A stretch of DNA of 7,976 bases from Nitrospirota bacterium. Lineage in GTDB: Bacteria > Nitrospirota_A > Leptospirillia > Leptospirillales > Leptospirillaceae. Shown one piece after another: positions 7,466 through 7,976 of the stretch (within the stretch, counting starts at the first letter, position 1; the number at the start of each line of letters is the position of its first letter). The stretch is taken from the NCBI GenBank assembly GCA_021844275.1, contig JAKBTR010000074.1, positions 1-7,976 on the forward strand, read 5' to 3'. Position numbers and translations under genes: made by a program. The notes under the pieces are model-generated. The model did no database searches. It was not told the DNA's origin and worked only from the letters and a program-made list of their open reading frames with translations.

Positions 7466-7563
7466 CCATATAAGGTCCTGGCAGTGCGGAGACGAGGGAA
7501 GCAGGAAAGGACCAAGGATAACGGAGGGAAGGGAAAAAAGGAAGTGGGAGGACGTTAAGGGAC

Positions 7564-7593
7564 AAAAAAAGGGGAAGCCGGGAAGGCTTCCCC
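7564..7593 (-). terminator. Intrinsic terminator of the rRNA operon
   Basis: GGGGAAGCC at 7571-7579 pairs perfectly with GGCTTCCCC at 7585-7593 around a 5-base loop. On the minus strand the stem is followed at once by seven T residues (7564-7570). The hairpin starts 7 bases after the 3' end of 5S. On the plus strand the stem is followed by an A-rich stretch, so it acts in the rRNA direction only. It separates rRNA transcription from the binding-protein gene, which then needs its own promoter in 7466-7563; none is clear there. Confidence 0.92.
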
Positions 7594-7600
7594 AAAAAGA

Positions 7601-7718
7601 TTCCGGCAGCGTCCTACTTTCCCACAACCTTGCGGTTGCAGTATCATCGGCCCTGGAGGGCTTAACGGCCGTGTTCGGGATGGGAACGGGTGGGTCCCCT
7701 CCGGCATGGCCACCGGAA
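7601..7718 (-). rRNA. rrf: 5S ribosomal RNA
   Basis: The minus strand carries a complete 5S rRNA of about 118 nt. The ends pair as helix I (TTCCGG at the 5' end with CCGGAA at the 3' end). The conserved interior CCCATCCCGAAC, the TTAAGCCCTCCAGGGC-type helix III and loop C region, the GATGATACTGC segment, and the 3' GGGAAAGTAGGACGCTGCC block are all present. It follows 23S by about 71 bases and is followed by an intrinsic terminator. Ends are set by helix I and could shift by one or two bases. Confidence 0.96.
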
Positions 7719-7726
7719 AGACGATT

Positions 7727-7746
7727 GCTCCGCCGTCGGGCGGAGC
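7727..7746 (-). repeat. Perfect hairpin in the 23S-5S spacer
   Basis: GCTCCGCC at 7727-7734 and GGCGGAGC at 7739-7746 form an 8-bp, almost all G-C stem with a 4-base loop, 8 bases before 5S in the direction of transcription. There is no T-run, so termination is unlikely. In this position a stem is plausibly part of rRNA precursor folding or processing; that role is inferred. Confidence 0.6.
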
Positions 7747-7789
7747 GAGAAGAAAGCGCTGAAGCTTTTCCGAACAAGGACGAAGAGCT

Positions 7790-7976
7790 GCGTCAAGCCG
7801 CTCGACCGATTAGTACTGGTACACTCAAACCCTTGCAGGCCTTACATGTCCAGCCTATCAACCTGGTCGTCTACCAGGGGTCTTCTGGCCGCTTGCGCGG
7901 CGGGATATCTTATCTTGAGGTGGGTTTCCCGCTTAGATGCTTTCAGCAGTTCTCCCGTCCCGACATAGCTACCCGG
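7790..7976 (-). rRNA. rrl: 23S ribosomal RNA, 3' end (partial)
   Basis: The last part of domain VI of 23S rRNA is on the minus strand, entering at the right edge. Diagnostic conserved stretches read on that strand are GGTAGCTATGTCGGGA, GCTGAAAGCATCTAAGCGGG, GAAGACC, GACGACCAGGTTGATAGGC and ACCAGTACTAATCGGTCGAG, ending in GGCTTGAC. About 187 bases are present; the rest lies beyond the window. The 3' boundary is placed by comparison with the known layout of 23S ends and is uncertain by several bases. The order 23S-5S on one strand is that of a standard rRNA operon. Confidence 0.96.

Noticed and set aside
7466..7600. A tRNA gene downstream of 5S
   Set aside because: No cloverleaf or conserved T-loop sequence is present; the interval holds the terminator and a pyrimidine-rich leader.
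7466..7777. Upstream extension of the binding-protein reading frame to 7777
   Set aside because: It would run through the terminator and the 5S rRNA gene, and it lacks protein character; the signal peptide starts at 7465.

Overview
This looks like a bacterial chromosome segment of roughly balanced base composition. Every well-supported gene lies on the minus strand. Read in that direction, it begins in the 3' end of a 23S rRNA gene (right edge of the window), then 5S rRNA and a strong intrinsic terminator. Next comes a lone gene for an oligopeptide-binding lipoprotein, a 202-base intergenic region, and a tight four-gene cluster: class V aminotransferase, D-3-phosphoglycerate dehydrogenase (serA), a HisZ-type histidyl-tRNA-synthetase paralogue, and the replicative helicase dnaB. 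Aminotransferase, serA and hisZ in a row, with no serC in view, is an arrangement I associate with Nitrospirota (Leptospirillum/Nitrospira-like chemolithotrophs). That assignment is inference from gene order and protein character, not a database match.

Right part (7466-7976): the 3' end of 23S, a 71-base spacer with a perfect 8-bp hairpin, a complete 5S gene of about 118 nt, and a 9-bp GC-rich terminator with a T-run that ends the rRNA transcript. No tRNA gene follows 5S. Middle (5840-7465): an OppA-type solute-binding lipoprotein of 541 residues with no ABC permease or ATPase beside it. The longest open frame runs back through the 5S gene, so the true start is taken at 7465, where a lipoprotein signal peptide begins.

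Left part (158-5637): the four genes are separated by 18 bases, a 4-base overlap and 6 bases, so they are probably co-transcribed and partly translationally coupled. SerA makes 3-phosphohydroxypyruvate, and the adjacent aminotransferase is a good candidate for converting it to phosphoserine, so the first two genes plausibly form a serine-synthesis unit. HisZ would be the regulatory subunit of a short-form HisG encoded elsewhere. It is longer than the usual HisZ and seems to keep a worn-down C-terminal anticodon-binding-like region. DnaB is complete and intein-free; its presence at the end of an amino-acid operon is the oddest linkage here. The left 157 bases hold at most the tail of a convergent plus-strand gene.

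I found no CRISPR array, insertion sequence, phage module or recognisable novel defence system. The window is mostly housekeeping, with a few points worth checking: the serine-pathway substitution, the HisZ tail, operon control of dnaB, and a palindrome-rich promoter region.
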